Positions 9,829 to 23,489 are shown, counted from the first letter of the stretch. The stretch: 64,000 nt of DNA from Sitta carolinensis (GCA_032173965.1 CM063294.1:8788452-8852451); one strand, 5' to 3'. A program made the numbers and translations. Notes: generated by a model not told the origin, from the letters alone.

Positions 9829-12800
9829 CCAGCACCTGAGGGCAGCCCAGCCCCAGCCTGGCAGGGATCAGTTTATCTGCGCTGGGGCAGGGCTGGCTCC
9901 TCTCAGACTCTCTGCAAGCACTTGGCAGGGGAGGAAAGGAAATTGCTGATGCTCAGAGTGAGAGCCCAGGACAAGTTTCCCAGCCAGGCTTGAAACAGAG
10001 CCAGCGTGTCAGATAAAGTGACCAGCTGGGAGGCAAAACAAGGTAAAAATAAGAAAAGCGTCCCTATCAGGAGACAGAACAGTGGGCAGCTCTTGTTTCT
10101 GCTGCTATTAATAATGCATGGAGACTGCTAACAAATCTACCATTTTCACACCACTAATTGCAGAAATGTTTGCCACCTCCCCAGGGCATTTCTCACACTA
10201 CCCTGACACTTTATTATTTTTCCTTCCTCTTGGCCTCCTCGCTTTTCCCTCTTCTTTCCATGAAGGTTTTTAAAATGGCAGTTGCTCACCAAACCAAAGG
10301 CTGAAGGATTTACCACCATTAAAAAAGGTTTTAAATACTGAAGTGGGGTATTTGTACAGTGCAACCTAATGGTAAGAAAATATTTATGTGATTATTCAAT
10401 GAGGACTGGCATGACACCTGTTTTTGCTATAAATACCTATTAAGTTCAAATATTCCACTAAAACTCTTGGTTCCACTGCAAGATCTTGAATCTCAAATAT
10501 TACTTGACAGGAAGAAATCACCTCAGGGTTTTCAGGATTTCACTCCCTCAAAAAAATGGACCAGCTTATCAAAACTCCTGAGCATCACTAAATGCAACAG
10601 CTTTGCAGCTCCTCTTTGTTTATCACCAGGAAAATAAAGCCTTGCTGCAAAGGTGTATTGATTTGGGAGGAAAGACAGCAAAAATGTAAAATATACTTCC
10701 AGAAATCCATGGTGCTGATTTAAAGTTTTTAGGAGCAGAAGTGAAAGGAGGTGCTGAAACACCTAAAAATGGGTGGGGGTTTTGTTGTTTTGTGATTTGT
10801 AACTATATAACATAAAGGAGAAATCATAAGGAAAATCTGCAGACCGTCATTTTTACTGACCAGACAGACAAATGTTAAGGCCAGCAGAGGTTTCACCCTC
10901 TTATTTTGTTGTTCTACACATCCCATGACAAATACAACCAGGGTTGGTGCATTCAGCACCTAAAAGCAGAACAAACCCACACATTAATGTGCAGTTGCTG
11001 CATGGAGGGAAATGGAGGAGGAACAGCTGAAACCTTAAATTTCCTGCTGGATGTTCCTTGAAATTGGAAGCATCTCCATGAGGAAATTTGAGGGTATCTC
11101 CGATCTGAGGGCATCTCAGATCTGATTGAGTTATCAGGTGTGTCTAATAACATCTAGCTGCTTTAGGAAGAGCTTTTTAATCAATTAAGTGCTGATACAA
11201 AGCCCCCATCAGAGCCAACAGGAAAATTGCCATCGACTTTGCATCAGCTCTGAGAGGAAGAGCCACAAAGGAAGGATGAGCAGCACCAGAGCCAGCCATG
11301 AAACAAGCAGCAGGGGTTCAGAGTGAGCCATTTTTGCAGTTCCAACCTTTTTCTCAGGGGCATCAGCCCACCTGAGCCACCCCAGTTTTGATCTGCTGGA
11401 GAAAAATGAGGGAATTTCTACGAGTCCCTCACTCCAGACTGTGCCAATGCAGCAGAACTCTCAGAGAAACATCCCTCCAGCCCTGCCAACATGGCTTGGA
11501 GATGCTATTCCCACTATTTCAGACCCTTGTGAGTGCTTTGAGTTCTTCCTCAAGAGGCACCAGGCTCCAGCAACAGCTTTACATTAGCACAGGACTGATA
11601 TAAATAAAGAGAAGTCAGGCCTGATGCCACTGGACACGTTTGGTGACATCCTGCTGTATCAAATACTCCAACAGAAGAGGTCATCTTTATTTCCTGCACT
11701 CTCCTCATCTCCTGGATCCCACTCCAGCAGCAGAGCAGCCGTGATTTGAAGTCTGCTCACAGCCAGACTCTGTCCAGTGAATTTCAAACACCGAGCTGGA
11801 TACCCAGCCTGAGGAGCAGTGAGCAGATGGGGAAGCAGAGATAGAGGATTTATCAGTGCCACACACTGATCCTGTGCAGTTCAGTCTAGGGTAGCCTGGA
11901 GAAAACACTTCTTGTGCAGTCTGAGAGCAGAAAACCACTAGTTCTTACCAAGTGAAAGATAAACAGTTCAGTTTTTCAACAGCACCAACAGGCAAAGAGC
12001 AACAGAGAGCAAGATAAAAGGCATTTGTGTGGCAGCTCTGCCCAATCTGCTTGATGCTGGAGGCAGCAGTGAGGGAAACTGAGGCTAATTCTGGGGGAAA
12101 AACCCCTGCTTTCCCCAAATTGAGTGCTATGCAGGAAGTCAGTGCTCTCTGCTTTTGGACATAACTGGTATTTTTCAGATTTGCTGGAGGAAAAACAATG
12201 AAACAGTTTTCCTTGCCTTGTTTCCCCTGAAATAGAAGAAAATAGCTGAAAAAGGAAAGAGAAAAGCTGGAAAAAGATCAGGAGTGTGGCTGGGAACACT
12301 CCTAAGTGCAGACATCCCAGTCCTCTTGAGCATTCCCTTCCCAGGACTTGACCTTGGTGCTGTGAGGTGACGACCAGCCACCCTTCCACCCCGGTTTGCA
12401 TGCTGAGATTTCCCCAGAGTGCCTCAAAGAGGAAGAAAAAATCCCATCCCCAGGCTCAGGCTGCCTTGGGCCATGCACACAGAACATATGTTCTGCAAGG
12501 AGAGCTGCACGGTGCCAAATTTGGGTTTAAATCTCTTTACTCCTCCCTGCATTCCTCCTCATCCCAGGGATCCAGAGGTCCCTGTGTGTGCTGCATCCCC
12601 CCCAGATTTCCTGCTCTGCAGGCATTCCCCCATCCCTGCAGTTTTGCCCTTCCAGGTGAGGATATTGGACACGGAATGCTCATCCAAAACTGAGATTGAC
12701 AAATTAGAATAGTTCTGTTCCCAGTAAATTTTTTGCCTGACAACTTATGGTGAACATGCTGGAAAATCCCAGCTCCTGGAAGCTTTTTGCCCTCCCACAA

Positions 12801-13830
12801 CACACTCAGAGCTCCGTGCTCGTGCTGGATTGTTCTCCCTCCATTCCCTGAGCCCTGACCCAGGGTCTTCCTCCAGGAGGGATGCTGGCCCTGCTTCCCT
12901 GCTCTGCTAAAAGCAGCTCATGGAATTTAGGGATCCCAAAACAATTCCATTTACTGTACTGGGAGCTTCACCTCCTGAGGAGCAGCAGAAAAAAACCCCA
13001 ATTATTCCCAGGCCAGCTGCCAAAGGGGTTCCAGTTAAAAACGTCCCGGAGTGCAGCCCTGGGGCCACTCTGTGCTTGTGCCTTTCGGGTTATTCACAAC
13101 TGCCTCCTTTAGTCACCATAAATCTCTGCAGAAAGGGCTTAGTTAAGACATGATTAGGTTGGGATTATTGCATATGAGCTTCTTCCTAGGGCTTATAAAC
13201 GTGACAAACTCTGAAATACGGTTCCCACAGAAAGGGAGAGGGAAGGAGGGAAGTGGTGCTTTTGCTGAAATACACCACAATTCCCTAATTACTCCTCTAC
13301 TCCAATGACTCCGAGTGCTGGATAAAAACAATTAAAGAAACATTCTCTGTTCTGCCCTCTTATGCCTCCAAACTCGCATTCTCTCCAGGGACTCGATTTT
13401 ACAGCAGCTGTGCAGTAAGATGTGAATGAAATTAGGCTGATTTGGGAGCCCTGAGCACAGGGACATTGTGCAGCTTTGGAGATTAATTCCCATTTCTTGG
13501 GCTGCACTGCCAGGAAATGTTAAAATCTGGACCTGACCACGCCTTTCTCACTGAAATATCTTTGGGCAGGGGAGACAGAAGGGCCTTTGCAGCCTGTGTG
13601 TGTTCTCTTTAAAGCCTGCTCTGAGGTGCAGCTCTTCCATCCCCTCCCCGTGTGCCTGGAGGTGAGAGCACAGTGAGAATCCTCTGAAACTGAGAATTGC
13701 TGGTACTGCAGCGTGAGGAGGAGCAATTGCTGCTCCAGTTCACCTGGACAGCACTTCAATGTCATAACCTGAGATAAATATTTAATTTACCCGTAAAGGC
13801 AGATGAAGTGATGGCACTTTCATATCAGAA
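9829..13830. other. unique sequence, no gene seen
   Basis: Four kilobases of unique DNA. A 17-bp tandem pair (GAGGGTATCTCCGATCT / GAGGGCATCTCAGATCT) lies at 11090-11123. A 16-bp palindrome, CAGAACATATGTTCTG, lies at 12480-12495. AT-rich stretches at 10.1-10.5 and 13.1-13.4 kb look enhancer-like but lack a decisive feature. Open frames reach about 140 codons on the minus strand near 12.0-12.4 kb without any recognisable domain. Confidence 0.45.
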
Positions 13831-13950
13831 TGAGAATCACAGAATGGGCTGGAAAGGACTTTAAAGATCATCTCTTGCCATGGGCAGGGACACCTTCCAC
13901 CATCCCAGCTCTCCAACCTGGCCTTGGACACCTCCAGGGATGGAACTCTT
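13831..13950 (-). mobile_element. CR1 LINE 3' fragment
   Basis: The segment reads GAGAATCACAGAATGGGCTG, then 'AAAGATCATCT', 'CCATGGGCAGGGACACCTTCC' (shown in part) and 'CCAACCTGGCCTTGGACACC'. This is the reverse complement of a CR1 3' end with a small deletion after AGAATGG. About 120 bp remains. Confidence 0.88.
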
Positions 13951-14289
13951 CCCTCCACTGTTAAATATCAACAGTCACCCTGCAATCCCTGGGCAGACCC
14001 ACAAAGCACCCGGACTCTGTAAGAATATTTGTTCTTAAGAGGAATATGGCAAAGCAATAACATGTATTAATATGTTGAAGGAAATTATTTTCTTTTCTCC
14101 TAGAGCTGGGATGGAGCCAAGCAATACCCAGCTCTTCCTACACCTTCTCCATAGTGATAGTTTTTTTATTAACACCACTAAAAGAACATAATAAGCAGGT
14201 GTTTAAAATGTAAAAATCTGTCCCCACCAGGTCCTTTTGATCACAGTGACCTCAGTTTGCAACATCACATTTAACATCCCCACCCCCTT

Positions 14290-14580
14290 AACCCCCTGTT
14301 GTTTTGAAATATTAGCCACTGGCGTCCTGGGATTAAAATAGAAAGTTTTCTGCTTTGACTCCTTGCCAAAACCATTAAAATATTCTCCGCGCTGTCACAG
14401 CTTGTGCCACCTCCCAGGGGAGTTGATTTAAAAGTAAATTATATGTAAGTGTCAGATGAAAAGAGCTTCATTATCTAATTCTTCCTACACCAGCATTTCT
14501 TTAAATTGCTTACTAGGGACAGAAGACAATTAGTCCTGTGTTTGAAAGGAGAAGTAATAAGTATCTGTCACTCCCATTAA
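14290..14580. promoter_or_regulatory. candidate conserved non-coding block
   Basis: Unique AT-rich DNA with a GGATTA (OTX-type) core at 14330, a GATA-type TTATCT followed by TAATT at 14471, and a retained CpG pair in CTCCGCGCTG in an otherwise CpG-poor region. There is no open frame and no repeat similarity. Conservation is inferred from texture only. Confidence 0.25.
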
Positions 14581-14585
14581 CCACC

Positions 14586-14605
14586 TTTTTTTTTTTTTTT
14601 TTTTT
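14586..14605. repeat. T20 homopolymer
   Basis: Twenty T, followed directly by AATATGCAAATAC, which contains the POU octamer ATGCAAAT at 14609-14616. No SINE body adjoins it. Confidence 0.95.
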
Positions 14606-17600
14606 AATATGCAAATACAGTTGCTTTCCGAAGAAGTTTGCTGGGACACACTCAGCACCCTGCATTTCAGGGGCTGGACTGAGGGTCCCCCAGCCCAGCC
14701 TGGTGATTGAATCAGCACTGAAATAATGACAGAACTCAGGAATGCTCCATCCCTTTGCAGGAACCCACGGGCACACAAACGTTGCCATGGCACCAAGCAG
14801 CTCCCAGGCGGATTTCAGGAGCACCAGGCAGTGTCAGCAGGACAGGCAGAGCTCTTCCAGGACGTGGGAGCCAGAAATGCACCTTTAGCAGAGATGGAGC
14901 AAAGCCCCACTCGCCCCAGTTCTGGCCATGCCTCAGACCCAGCGTGGGCACCTTTTCAGCAGGAACTCTGCCTGGGTTTAGTTTAAATCTGTGTCGTATC
15001 CAAGATGCTCCTGCTCTCCTCCATCCTCACAGGGGAAATTCTCCGAGTGATGGGGCAGGATCAAAGAGCAGCCTGAACTAATCTGGGCACAGACAGTTCC
15101 TGCCCAGTCCCTGTCATCCCCAATCTGCCTGACAGAGCTCAGGAGCTGCCCTTTGAGTCACAGCTCCTGCATTTTTATATCACTTCATTTGCTTCCTCCT
15201 CCTGCATCTAGAGGAACTTTGAACTACTGACAGGAGGGAAAGGCTCCCCTGGGACAGAGAGGAGTTCAGTGCAGGAGTGAGCAGCCTGCAGAGGAGCCAA
15301 GGTGTTCCTCAGCTTCCACAACTTGGGTGGGGGATCTTCTCCACAACTTCTCCATAACTCCATCACCCTTGGGCTGCACAAGGCATTTCTCTCAAGTTTT
15401 GCTTAGAGATGACCTTTCCATGCTAAGCATTCAAACTGTAATCAGCCCAAATCCTTTAAAATCACTTTATTGGGCACGTGGAGTCTCTCTAGGACAGGCA
15501 CCTGGTGACACCTGGTTCTCCAAGCAGCTCATGTGCATCTGAGCAACAAGGGCAAAGAGTTGCAGAGCTCTTTTAGGCACATTTTGCTGCCTCTCTGCTT
15601 TCCTTGCACTCAGGGCTGCAAGGTTACTGCTGCCATACAAATCATTCTGCATGAAACACTGGAAACAGGAGGCTGATACTTTATGAGGTGCAGAACAGCC
15701 GTTGCTGAACTGATGACATCTCTAATTCCGTGGCCAGTTATTAAACACACAGACTGTAAAACCAGAACACAGAGCACTGGCTTTGAAGTGACCTCACAGA
15801 GCAGCAGTGTAGCAATCACTAAAAGCAAAAGGGTAAATTTCTGTGATAGTTTTGTCTCATCAGGACCTGCTGGGTGGTACTGTCAAGAGCCCAGACACCT
15901 TGGATTTATTTTTGGCTCTCCTAAATATGCTCAGGAATCTTTTACAAAGTGATCAGGGTTCATTAAACAAAACACTTAAGGATGAAGTTATTTATCTAAT
16001 GGGAATAAAATTGTTTGTGCTTCCAGTAGCACAGAATTACATCTTCCTCCATCCTTGAGCCAAGAAAATTCATATTTAAGAGTTGCAAGCCCAAGCTCAG
16101 TGCTGATGCCACTCTGAGACAAAGGTCAGCACTGTAGGAAGGACCTTTGAACAGAGCAGGGCAAATAAGAGAAGCAGTTTGGATTTGACAGCTCTGGCAC
16201 TGCACAGTATTTACTCCTTTCTCCTGAATAAAACAAACCCCCTGCCAGGCCTCAAGCCCAGGATGTAGATCCTCACTCGACACAGATCTCTGCTCTCCCC
16301 TCACTTTGGGAGGCTGGATGGAAGCACAGAGTGAATGTGGTCACTCTCCATGAAAGGCACTTGGAAATCATAAAAGCTTCCAAGTGCAGCGAGTAAAAGC
16401 CTCAGCCACAGCAATTATGGCTCACATGGGCACTGATGCTAAAGCTACCTCAGTTCTCACACAGAAATGTTGATGTCAAGTGGGAGAGTAATATTCAGCA
16501 ATCAGTTTATGTCTCCTTTAATGCCCCTGGTATAACCTTTAGAAAAGTGTGTCACTGCCCTTCTGTCTTTCTGAAGCTCCAAAACTCTGGATTTTGTGTT
16601 TAGCCAGTAATTCCTTTCTCTCTTCACCAGTTTCTCTGAAAACAAGGCTTTTGCCTCTGCTCTGATAAAGCCCCCAACAGCAAAGGGAAGGAGGTGTGAA
16701 AGATATTGAGGTCGTTGAAATAAAAGATATTCAAGATATTGAGGTCTTTTAGGTTGCATAAAAAACAGGCTAAAGGAAAAGCTGCAGTATTATCCTTCAC
16801 AACAAGCAATAGAAAAGTATTTATCCATGTTAAGGGTCTATCAGCATGTAAATAGCAGCAGCTCTGTCAACGTTTAACAAATGTTATCACACCTGCCCTC
16901 CCTCTTTTGAAGGCACAAACAGACTGGAAGTCGCCTGCTGGATTTATGAAGCACACACAGGTACCAGGAGAACACGGAAAGGGGTTTTTATTTGGGATTT
17001 GAAGCTGAAACCTGAGCAGATGTCTCTTAACTTGTGCTACTCCTCTGCACAATGCATGGAGCTCACAGAAAGGTGTATTTTGAGGGGGGGAGACAAAACA
17101 TGTTATTAAATAGTTTTTTTAGTGGTAGGACAGGCAGCTTCCTTATCCCCCCTTCCATCTCCCTAATCCTTCCACCAAGAAAAAATCCCTAACCCTGCCT
17201 CTCTGCCCCTTGACTTCGCTGCCTGGATAAAGTGAATTTTAGTGAATGACAGAATACTCCACATTGCAGACTCAGACACAAACCTGGCTCGTGGGCTCCC
17301 AGTTTAAACTGGGCCATGCACACCCCATGGGGTGCATTTTCTATTTCCTGCCATTCATCAGTGTGGGAATGTGGGAAACTTGGGTGTGGAGCTCCTGCCT
17401 CGTGCGTGTAAGCATTCAGCACTGGAGAACACTCAGGAGCGAAAGTTCTTTTAAATAATGACAGTTTTCATCACAAACCCCAGAAAAATCGGAGGAAAAG
17501 CTGTTTTGGCTTCACACAGACACTGGGGTGAGCTGACATTTTGTCTATAACACACAAAATTTCTAGTCCAGCAGCTCTTTCAGAGAACTGCTGTAGGCTG

Positions 17601-20600
17601 CAGGTGAAGAACATGCACAAAGCAAGACTTCTGAAGGAATTCCATTTGGGAAAGCACTCAGGGGAAAGAACCCAAACGGAGGCAGAGCTGCCTGGATAAC
17701 CTGGAATGTTGTGGGCACTCTCCTGACACCCAGCACGCTCCAGCCCTGCCTGCTACAGATTTCCTACCAAGGGTTTGCTCAGCTCTTATCTCTGCCCTGC
17801 ACAGAAGCTCGAAAGGAGCCTGGTGAAAGCCTGCTCTGCTATCTGTGCTCTCCACAGCCTGGGAGCTCAGCCTGCTGCACCTTCCCCTCACCTCGAGATG
17901 GAAACAGGGCCCCTTTTCAGAGGTGCAGGGCTGGGAGGGGGTGAGGAAAGCTGAAATCACACTGCCCTGCTACAACGGGACAGGCTAGGTGTCTGTGTTG
18001 GTGAGGTTTCAAGCAGAGACTAATTAATCCCACTGTTGATGCTAATAAAGTTTTTTTTTCAGGATTTGTGATTCAGCGCTCCAAGCAAATTTACCTTTGA
18101 TCTTTAGCACTGGGGTTTTTATCAAAATGCGTTTGTCTGTCCTTCAGCTCATGCTTGGGTTGGGGCAGGGCAGGAAATGCAAAGTGTCACTTCAGTTTCA
18201 GGAGACTGGGGCCATGCCGGGCCTGTTTAGGGCTGGAATTGCTCAGGAAAAAAGAAACTTTGGCAAAATGATTTCCCTGACTGCAGAGCCCAGTGCTCTT
18301 CTGGGTATCACCCCTGGACTGCTCTGGGTTTGTCCTGCTGGGGAAAAAGTCTGGAGAGAAAAATAAAAAGGGAGAATAAGGCTGAGATGAAATGTGAAGC
18401 TGCTTTGCAGAAGTAAATCAGCCCACTGGGGTCCAGCTCGAGGAGCTGATTATGGATTATTTATCCAAGTGCAAAGGGCTGACTGGTAAAAAATGTCCAC
18501 GATGTCAAAGGACTGACAGACACAGAGAATTTATCCTGTAGATGGGGTATCTTGGGATGATTAACTAGGAGTAATCTACTGCCAGCTTTGTCTGCCGGGC
18601 TCAACCCCAGCCCTTGGCTCCAGAGCTGCCCTTTGGGTGCATTAGAAGATGTTACAGCACTTGGGGTTTGCCCAGCAGAATCAGAACTTAAACTGTGATC
18701 CCAGCCCAGGGGAAACTGCACTTTGAGCTAAGCTGAATAAACAGCCTGAAGGATGCAGCACTTAGGAAACGAATTTAGTGGTGGAGAGGGAAAGACAGGG
18801 ATCCGTGGGACAGGGCTGGGGAGATGAGATTTTCACAGCTCTGCTTCTCAAACCAACCACTCCTACAGGTCGTGCTTCAAACTCACTGTTAGTTCATGCC
18901 TAAAGCTGCAAAGGCCTTAAAATCCAGATTAAAATTCAGTCAAGCTCATGGAAAAAAAGCCCTGCAGTAACACAGCAGGTAAGTCTGCAGCAGTTTTTGT
19001 CCCAGCTCTGATGCTAATCCAGCTGGGTGCCTGTCCCCTCTGCAAGAGCACAGCCATGGCAGGGATGCGATGAGCTGTTGATGCTGGATGTGTTTTGGGA
19101 GGGCTTTTGATTAATTCAGGACTGCCTTGGGAATCTTATGGGAACTGGCCACATTCAGGGAGCTGAAACTCACAGCAGGCTCCATCCGAAAAGGGCTTTT
19201 ACAAGTGGTGTGTGCACTAAACCCTGCAGGGTACCAGGATTCCCAGGAATTTCTTGGTGAAAATCAAGTCGTTTTGAAGATCATTAATTCTGCAGAGCTG
19301 CAGACTGAACTACATCCTGCACCTGTTTAATGGGGAGGAGAGGGCTTGTCACTGCCTTCACCAGAGCAATTCAAACCCTCAGCCCTTGAGAGCTTTGATT
19401 TTTCGCTCCCTGCCTTGAGCACTCACTGGAAGCACAATGATTAAGTGGTGCTTCCATGTGTGGTGCAGACACACAAAGGGGAGGCAGCTCAGGATCTGAG
19501 TCCTATTGATGTGAACACCCAAACCCTTCAGACAGCTTCAAAAAGAGACTGGAGGCTAAATACCTCCTTACTCAGTGCTGGAGTACAGGCTGAAATCACC
19601 GGGGGATTCATTCCCATCCTCGTGGTCTCTCTGCTAGACCGCGCTGCCTCCCAGTTAATTAATTCTATTGATTTGTTTGTTTTTATTGGCCTTTTCACAC
19701 TCAGCAGTTATTTAGGACTTACATGGGTAATGCATTTTCCTGTTAAGTTGATCCTACTTTATATATCCATTCGTGCACTTATTTGAAATTTCCCTGGCAA
19801 GTACTTTAATGTTTTCAAGATGAAGGTTGATTTCTGTTATTTAAAATACCCTGCAAGAGGCAGGGGGGAAGAAAGTGTGGAGCAGTGTAACTACTGAAAT
19901 TGGCTCTTGAAACCTGATTAATGGCCAGGGAGGGTAAAACACTTCCCTCCAGCAAAATAAACAAAACAACCCAGAGCATCAGATGCAGTAGATCCTGCTG
20001 GGACTGAGTTCAATTTTCTTTCACAGAGCCATTGTCACAGCACACCCAGGTGTAGCTGGACAAGACAAATCCAACCATAACACAAACCCAGCCCCACTGG
20101 CCTGGTTCGTTCCAGACAAGAAATAGAGCAAGTCCCTGGGTGAACAATGATAGGAGATGTTCAAACCCAAACAGGGACTTCTCCCAGTCCCACTCCGCCC
20201 TGAACTGCAGGCATCTCCCTGGTCAGGGGGCTGGGCAGTCCCAGATCCCAACCAACCCACCGGCCAAACCTGGGAGCCTCAAACCCCCCATGTAAGAAGG
20301 TTTGGGACACTGTCATAATAGTATGTAAATAATAAACACAACACTGTCATGAGGCTCTGGGAGCAATGTCAGACAGACAGGACAGCAAAACCTGCCCCCA
20401 CCCCAGCAGATGGGCAGCACCTCCGAGCCCCCCAGGGCACCCCAGCCCCTCTCCCTGAGCAGCACCGACCCCTCCAGGGGTGCAGCACCAGCAGAAACCT
20501 GTGCCCGGATCAGCGTGCATAAATAAAAAACCCTGCAGCACCAACACTGCCAATCCTCAGACAGAGATCACAGCACTCCATAAGGAGCCCAGACAAAACC

Positions 20601-20629
20601 GCATTTCTATTCCCCTCTTCATCATTAAA

Positions 20630-20900
20630 CTTGATAGCTGAGTGATAGGCAGCTATTCAGTGAGATTAAGGTTTGCAATGGAAAGGAAAGACACAGCAAT
20701 CACAAACTTTCCGCCCTCCGTTTCTGTATATAAACATTTTTTTTGGTGCAGTTTACAGTAAGTGAACAGCACAGAAGTGCCATCTCCATCAGAGAAACGT
20801 CTCCAGCCCATTCACAATGAAATCGATTATCTCAAGTAGTTCAGGCACAACAAAAAGACTCTTGCCAGGAGGACCCGTGAACAAAGAGGGGCTTATCAGG
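20630..20900. promoter_or_regulatory. candidate conserved non-coding block
   Basis: Non-repetitive DNA with GAGATTAAGG, AATCGATTATC and several retained CpGs (TTCCGCCCTCCGTT, AAACGTC, CCCGTG), which is unusual for this CpG-poor window. No reading frame of interest crosses it. It is suggested as a regulatory element on composition alone. Confidence 0.22.
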
Positions 20901-21289
20901 TGGGATATCTTTTGAACATAAAGGAGTTTTGGGTATTTTCGTGACTGCATCTCCCTGGGTCTCCCTCAGAACGTGGGACTGCTGTAATTGCTCTGCCCCT
21001 GGCCAGGGCTCAAACTAAGCCTGACATTTTGATGAGCTTCCCAAGCAGTAGGCAATTGGCACATCTTAGAAAAACATTTACTGGCCAGGGATAAGAAATC
21101 AATTCAAACCTCAGATAACTACCTCAGATCAATGGGGCTGAGTCACCGACACACCAAATATTTATTTATAAATGCAGGATAAGTGGAACCAAGGGCACCT
21201 TGCTGCCAAGTTATTAACAGCAGCAACTGAGAGGCAGGGCAGATCCACAGGGCAGGGACTCATCTGTCTCATTTCAGACATCCCCAAAG

Positions 21290-21450
21290 CTGGCTGGGGA
21301 GGGCAGGCACATCTGGCCTGCTTGGGAAGAGAGTGTTTGATTAAGCTGAACAGGTCCACAGGAGACTCCTCGCCAGTGATAGCTACGAGGAAGCCCAATA
21401 TTAGACCTAATGAGCTGTCAGACCTGATGAATCCACCTCTGGACATGAAA
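21290..21450. promoter_or_regulatory. candidate conserved non-coding block
   Basis: The segment holds GTTTGATTAAGCTGAACAGG, GTGATAGCTACGAGG and CAATATTAGACCTAATGAGC. It mixes homeodomain-type cores with retained CpGs. Open frames on both strands cross it (about 95-105 codons) but resemble no known protein. A short exon cannot be ruled out by eye. Confidence 0.25.
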
Positions 21451-22342
21451 AGCTCCCTCCAAAAGGATTTTCCAGCACCTGCATAGCTCAGTGTTTTAGC
21501 CCATTTATGATGTGCACCAAGAGCTGCTCTCCTGCTGGGTATTTTTTAGGAAAATACACATTTTTCTAATGGAAGACAATTCCCCCTAGAAAGCACAGCT
21601 AAGGGTGACCTCCCCACCTATTTCTGGGAAATTTAAACTCATATAAAAAGTCTCTGCTTCAGTCAGAGCAGCCAATGGAACAGAGCTGGGCAGGGTTCAA
21701 ACAGCTCCGCTGCAAACTCCCCAAGGCCTGGAGGTGCCATCACTCATCACCTCACTGCAGATATCCCAGAAAGGGTCAAATGCTTTAAGGATCTCCACAA
21801 GACCCCCAGCAGGTGGAATTCATCTGCCTAGAACAGGACAAATTTACTCCACTGCCCCCTCCTCCAAATGCACCACCCTCAACTGTGCTGGGGCATCCAG
21901 GCAGAGCTCACAGGGATTGCAGAACTCTCCTGAAAAGTCTCTCTTTCAGACAACTCTTCTCATCTGAAGCCTCAGTGGGCATAATTAGGAAATTGAGTTG
22001 CTTGCTCTGCAGATCTAAACCTTGCTTTTCCCCCCTCAAACTCCAGCACGGCTTTGACTGCAGCATTTTAAGTGTTAGTGGAATTTTCCTGTGCTGAACA
22101 CAGTGCTACCAACTGGAGATACAGGAGAAGGTGGATGCTGCACTTCAGGGAGGAATTCATGAGCTGGGGGCAGGTGATGGGCACTCACTCAAAGCAGCAT
22201 CTCCCAACCACTGATTTATTCAAAATCAGACATAAAAAGTGCAGGTTTTGTCAAAATTTGTCTTAATTTTGAGGAGCTTTATCTTCTCTCTGCACCTCAG
22301 ACATCTGAGATGTAAATGCAGATACAAGGCCTGGGAGAAGCA

Positions 22343-22775
22343 GAGCCATAGGACAGTTTGGGTTGGAAGTGACCTCAAAACTCATCTCATTCCACCTCTG
22401 CCATGGCAGGGACCCCTCCCACTGTCCCAGGGGCTCCCAGCCCTGTCCAGCCTGGCCTGGGGCACTGCCAGGGATCCAGGGGCAGCCACAGCTGCTCTGG
22501 GCACCTGCCAGGGCTCACCACCCTCACAGGGAACAATTCCTTCCTAATATTTAATCTAAACCAACTCTCTGTCAGTGTGAAGCCTTTTCCCCTTGTCCTG
22601 TCACTCCAGGCTCTTGTAAAAAGTCTCTCCCCATCTTTCTTGTTGGCTCCTTCAGGTACTGGAAGGCCACAGTGAGGTCATCCCAAAAGCCTTTTCTTTT
22701 CCAGTGTGAACAATCCCAGCTCTCCCAGCAGAGCTGCTCCATCCCTACAACCAGCCTGGTGTCCTCCTCAGGATT
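22343..22775 (-). mobile_element. CR1 LINE 3' fragment, longest copy
   Basis: About 430 bp of CR1 3' region in reverse complement. Landmarks in order are 'GGACAGTTTGGGTTGGAAGT', CCATGGCAGGGACCCCTCCC, 'CACCACCCTCACAGGGAA', TTCCTAATATTTAATCTAAA, CCTTGTCCTGTCACT, 'CTTGTAAAAAGTCTCTCC', 'TACTGGAAGGCCACAGTGAGG' (shown in part) and 'GTCCTCCTCAGGA'. The deeper end lies in the 3' part of the element, where other CR1s carry the end of the reverse-transcriptase ORF. No intact coding remains. Confidence 0.93.
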
Positions 22776-22902
22776 TACAGGATGTAAGTACCTAGCAGAG
22801 GGAAGATTAAATCCCTCAGCAGCACTTGCAGGATGGCTCCAAAATGCCAGCACACATTACACATAATATATTCCAAATTAAAGTTGTGCCCATGCCTTGG
22901 GG

Positions 22903-22971
22903 AAAAAAAAAAAAAAAAAAAAAAGAAAGAAAAAAAAAAAAAGAGAGGAGGAAAAAAAAGCAGAGAGGAGG
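22903..22971. repeat. A-rich tract with GAAA/GAGG interruptions
   Basis: It begins with 22 A, then short G interruptions, then AGAGAGGAGG units. It is a low-complexity tract starting about 130 bp after the CR1 fragment but not part of a CR1, which lacks a poly(A) tail. Confidence 0.93.
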
Positions 22972-23489
22972 AATCTGGGCTCCCCCTGACTTGCTCCAGC
23001 CTTGCAAAGTCTAGTTTGCAATATGTGGTAGATGAGGAAATATTTCAAAGACATTTTCTGACTCTAAACTACATCCAACAGCACTGAGGTTGCTGCAAGC
23101 AGTCACTGTCACTTAATGTCATTGTAAAAGTCAAATCCTCACATCCTTACTCAGTTCACCAGCAAAACTGAGCATCTCCAGTCAATTTAATTTACTTTAG
23201 ACTCCTGAGATGAGTGGCCTGCCCACTGTTGATTATGGGCACAATTAAAAGTGACTTGCCCCCAAACTGCACAGAGTCTAAGCCTGACCTAGTTTACTTC
23301 TGCAGAGACCTCTCAAATGGGTCCTAGAATGACCCATGAAGAACAGAAAAGCTTGTTTAATACCAGTCTAATAAATTAATAACCCAGAGACCCATCTATT
23401 CCAGCTCTGCCACACGGCTGCTGTTTACCACTTATGGAGTTCCCTGACACCAACAAACCCCTGGAAATCACAAATGTCATCTTCAGAGC

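Larger units (their letters stand above)
13951..22342. other. long unique stretch with candidate regulatory blocks
   Basis: This is the longest stretch without a recognised mobile element, about 8.4 kb. Candidate conserved blocks lie at 14290-14580, 20630-20900 and 21290-21450. Weaker look-alikes occur at 15640-15860, 16330-16560, 16770-16900 (with a T-box-type TCACACCT at 16887-16894) and 18430-18600. The decamer ACACTGTCAT is repeated 34 bp apart at 20307 and 20341. No coding exon or RNA gene is recognised. Confidence 0.45.

Noticed and set aside
12480..12495. Palindrome CAGAACATATGTTCTG as a glucocorticoid response element
   Set aside because: The half-sites AGAACA and TGTTCT are separated by two bases, not the required three. 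A 16-bp palindrome is expected about once per window.
14609..14616. Octamer ATGCAAAT as a specific regulatory signal (also at 26188 and 48082)
   Set aside because: About two matches are expected by chance, more in AT-rich DNA, so a single octamer is not informative.
19445..19786. 113-codon plus-strand frame with a hydrophobic C-terminal half
   Set aside because: The hydrophobic run comes from T-rich sequence, and no domain or supporting context is present.
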